A stretch of 64,000 nucleotides of DNA from NCBI RefSeq assembly GCF_030816115.1, contig NZ_JAUSXQ010000001.1, positions 4,135,001-4,199,000 on the forward strand, written 5' to 3'. The first letter of the stretch is position 1. Each line of letters opens with the position of its first letter. The notes beneath the pieces were generated by a model. The model saw only the letters and a program-made list of their open reading frames with translations, did not search any database and was not told the DNA's origin. Both the position numbers and the translations under genes were made by a program. This DNA comes from Chryseobacterium sp. W4I1. Its GTDB lineage: Bacteria; Bacteroidota; Bacteroidia; Flavobacteriales; Weeksellaceae. Positions 63,219 to 64,000 of the stretch are shown here, piece by piece.

Positions 63219-63928
63219 AGAAGTTTAACCTCTTTATGATAAAAAGATTTTAATCCGTCTTTCTCCAGCTCAATCCAAAGCTCACCTTTTTCGTCAGCCT
63301 GGCGGATAATGCCATTTTGTCGCTCTTTTTCAATTTCAAAGACCGATATCTCATCCTTTCGGAATAAATGATGATTAAAAAGTTCAATGATCTCTTTTTT
63401 AGTCGGAATATTTTTCAGTCTTTCTGTCAAATATTCATGAAGCTTCATGGTGAATTCATCAAGATCAAAAACCTTTCCTGTCTGCGTCAGTAGTGATCCT
63501 GCATGAGATATCTCGTCAAAATTATCCTGAAGAACATTGAGTCCTGCTCCGATGATGAAATAATTATTTTGATTAATTTTTTTCTTTTCAATCAGAATTC
63601 CAACGATTTTTTTATTTTTAAGGATAATATCATTCGGCCACTTTATTTTCACTGCATTGTCAGTCATATTGGCAAGTAAATCCCGAATGACAACAGCGGT
63701 ATAATAATTGAATATAAAATCTGAGAGCAGAAAGCTTTCCGCCTTCACAGCAAGCGTGTAGGCAATGTTTTTTCCGGCGGCAGCTGCCCATGTATTTCCA
63801 TATTGTCCGCGGCCTTTGGTTTGATTGAATGTAGAGAGTCCTATAAAATCTGAATTTTCATAAAGTAAAAACCTTGAAACTTCGTCATTAGTAGAAGAGC
63901 ATTCTTTTAAGTGGAATAATTGACTCAT
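63212..63928 (-). CDS. birA: Biotin-[acetyl-CoA-carboxylase] ligase
   Basis: 238 aa, monofunctional form with no N-terminal DNA-binding domain. Biotin/AMP motifs GRGQYGNTWAA and KWPNDIILKNKKIVGILIE are present. It attaches biotin to the carboxyl carrier protein. It is convergent with the permease gene. Confidence 0.92.
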   Translation of the reverse strand: MSQLFHLKECSSTNDEVSRFLLYENSDFIGLSTFNQTKGRGQYGNTWAAAAGKNIAYTLAVKAESFLLSDFIFNYYTAVVIRDLLANMTDNAVKIKWPNDIILKNKKIVGILIEKKKINQNNYFIIGAGLNVLQDNFDEISHAGSLLTQTGKVFDLDEFTMKLHEYLTERLKNIPTKKEIIELFNHHLFRKDEISVFEIEKERQNGIIRQADEKGELWIELEKDGLKSFYHKEVKLLY

Positions 63929-63987
63929 TTAAGAAAACTTTAAGACTTTAAAGGGCTAAAAGTAAGGCTAAAGTAAAAGAAAAACAA

Positions 63988-63995
63988 TAAATTTG
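63988..63995 (+). promoter_or_regulatory. -7 box of a gene beyond the right edge
   Basis: TAAATTTG fits TAnnTTTG on the plus strand, divergent from birA. In Flavobacteriia this place often holds the ribosome-silencing factor gene, but that gene is outside the window. Confidence 0.4.
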
Positions 63996-64000
63996 CAGAT

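Overview
The window looks like a chromosomal segment of a Bacteroidota bacterium of the Flavobacteriia, most probably Chryseobacterium or a close relative. The reasons are: promoters of the TAnnTTTG type; a SusC/SusD pair; type IX secretion sorting domains on glycosidases; A-rich leaders instead of strong Shine-Dalgarno sites; and a housekeeping block (hemD, DUF4271, glycosyltransferase, DUF4296, tgt, LptF/G, birA) typical of that group. I see no tRNA, rRNA, CRISPR array or insertion sequence.

Region 1 (1-7800) is accessory. On the minus strand lie an operon of modular tail-fibre-like proteins (a fragment at the left edge, a 761-aa protein with YadA-like head repeats, two leucine-rich-repeat proteins), a very acidic 56-aa protein, a patatin-like phospholipase and a phage-type M15 cell-wall peptidase. 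Four of these units start from the same promoter: an imperfect palindrome of type CGACAGAACTTGTCG placed exactly 11 nt from a TAnnTTTG box. A fifth, degenerate copy sits near an orphan UmuC-type polymerase gene. I read this as one co-regulated, phage-derived regulon (tail fibres plus lysis-type enzymes), possibly damage-inducible. It is the best candidate here for an undescribed system.

Region 2 (7800-26300) holds three tandem secreted C1q-like proteins, a TPR/AraC regulator, a YdeI-like protein, a serine hydrolase, glyQS, a RluA-type pseudouridine synthase, pyrD, a DUF445 protein, msrB, an L,D-transpeptidase with a cupin gene, a TetR-thiolase-thioesterase-fabF operon with a clear TetR operator, and OsmC.

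Region 3 (26358-48323) contains two AraC regulators and a complete polysaccharide utilisation locus for mannose-rich N-glycans. It has SusC/SusD, an MFS transporter interrupted by a +1 frameshift, GH130, GH92, GH125, two T9SS-exported GH18 endoglycosidases, a ROK kinase, a second GH92 and a mannose-6-phosphate-isomerase-like cupin. The GH18 enzymes should free the glycan, GH92 and GH125 trim it to Man-beta-1,4-GlcNAc, and GH130 phosphorolyse that inside the cell. The second GH92 has Gln in place of the catalytic acid Glu, which suggests a mannose-phosphodiester substrate.

Region 4 (48700-64000) carries a metal-related operon (a lipoprotein with three His/Cys repeats, a Cys-rich small protein, a TonB receptor fused to two HMA domains), a two-component system, an SRPBCC protein, oligopeptidase B and the conserved hemD-to-birA block.
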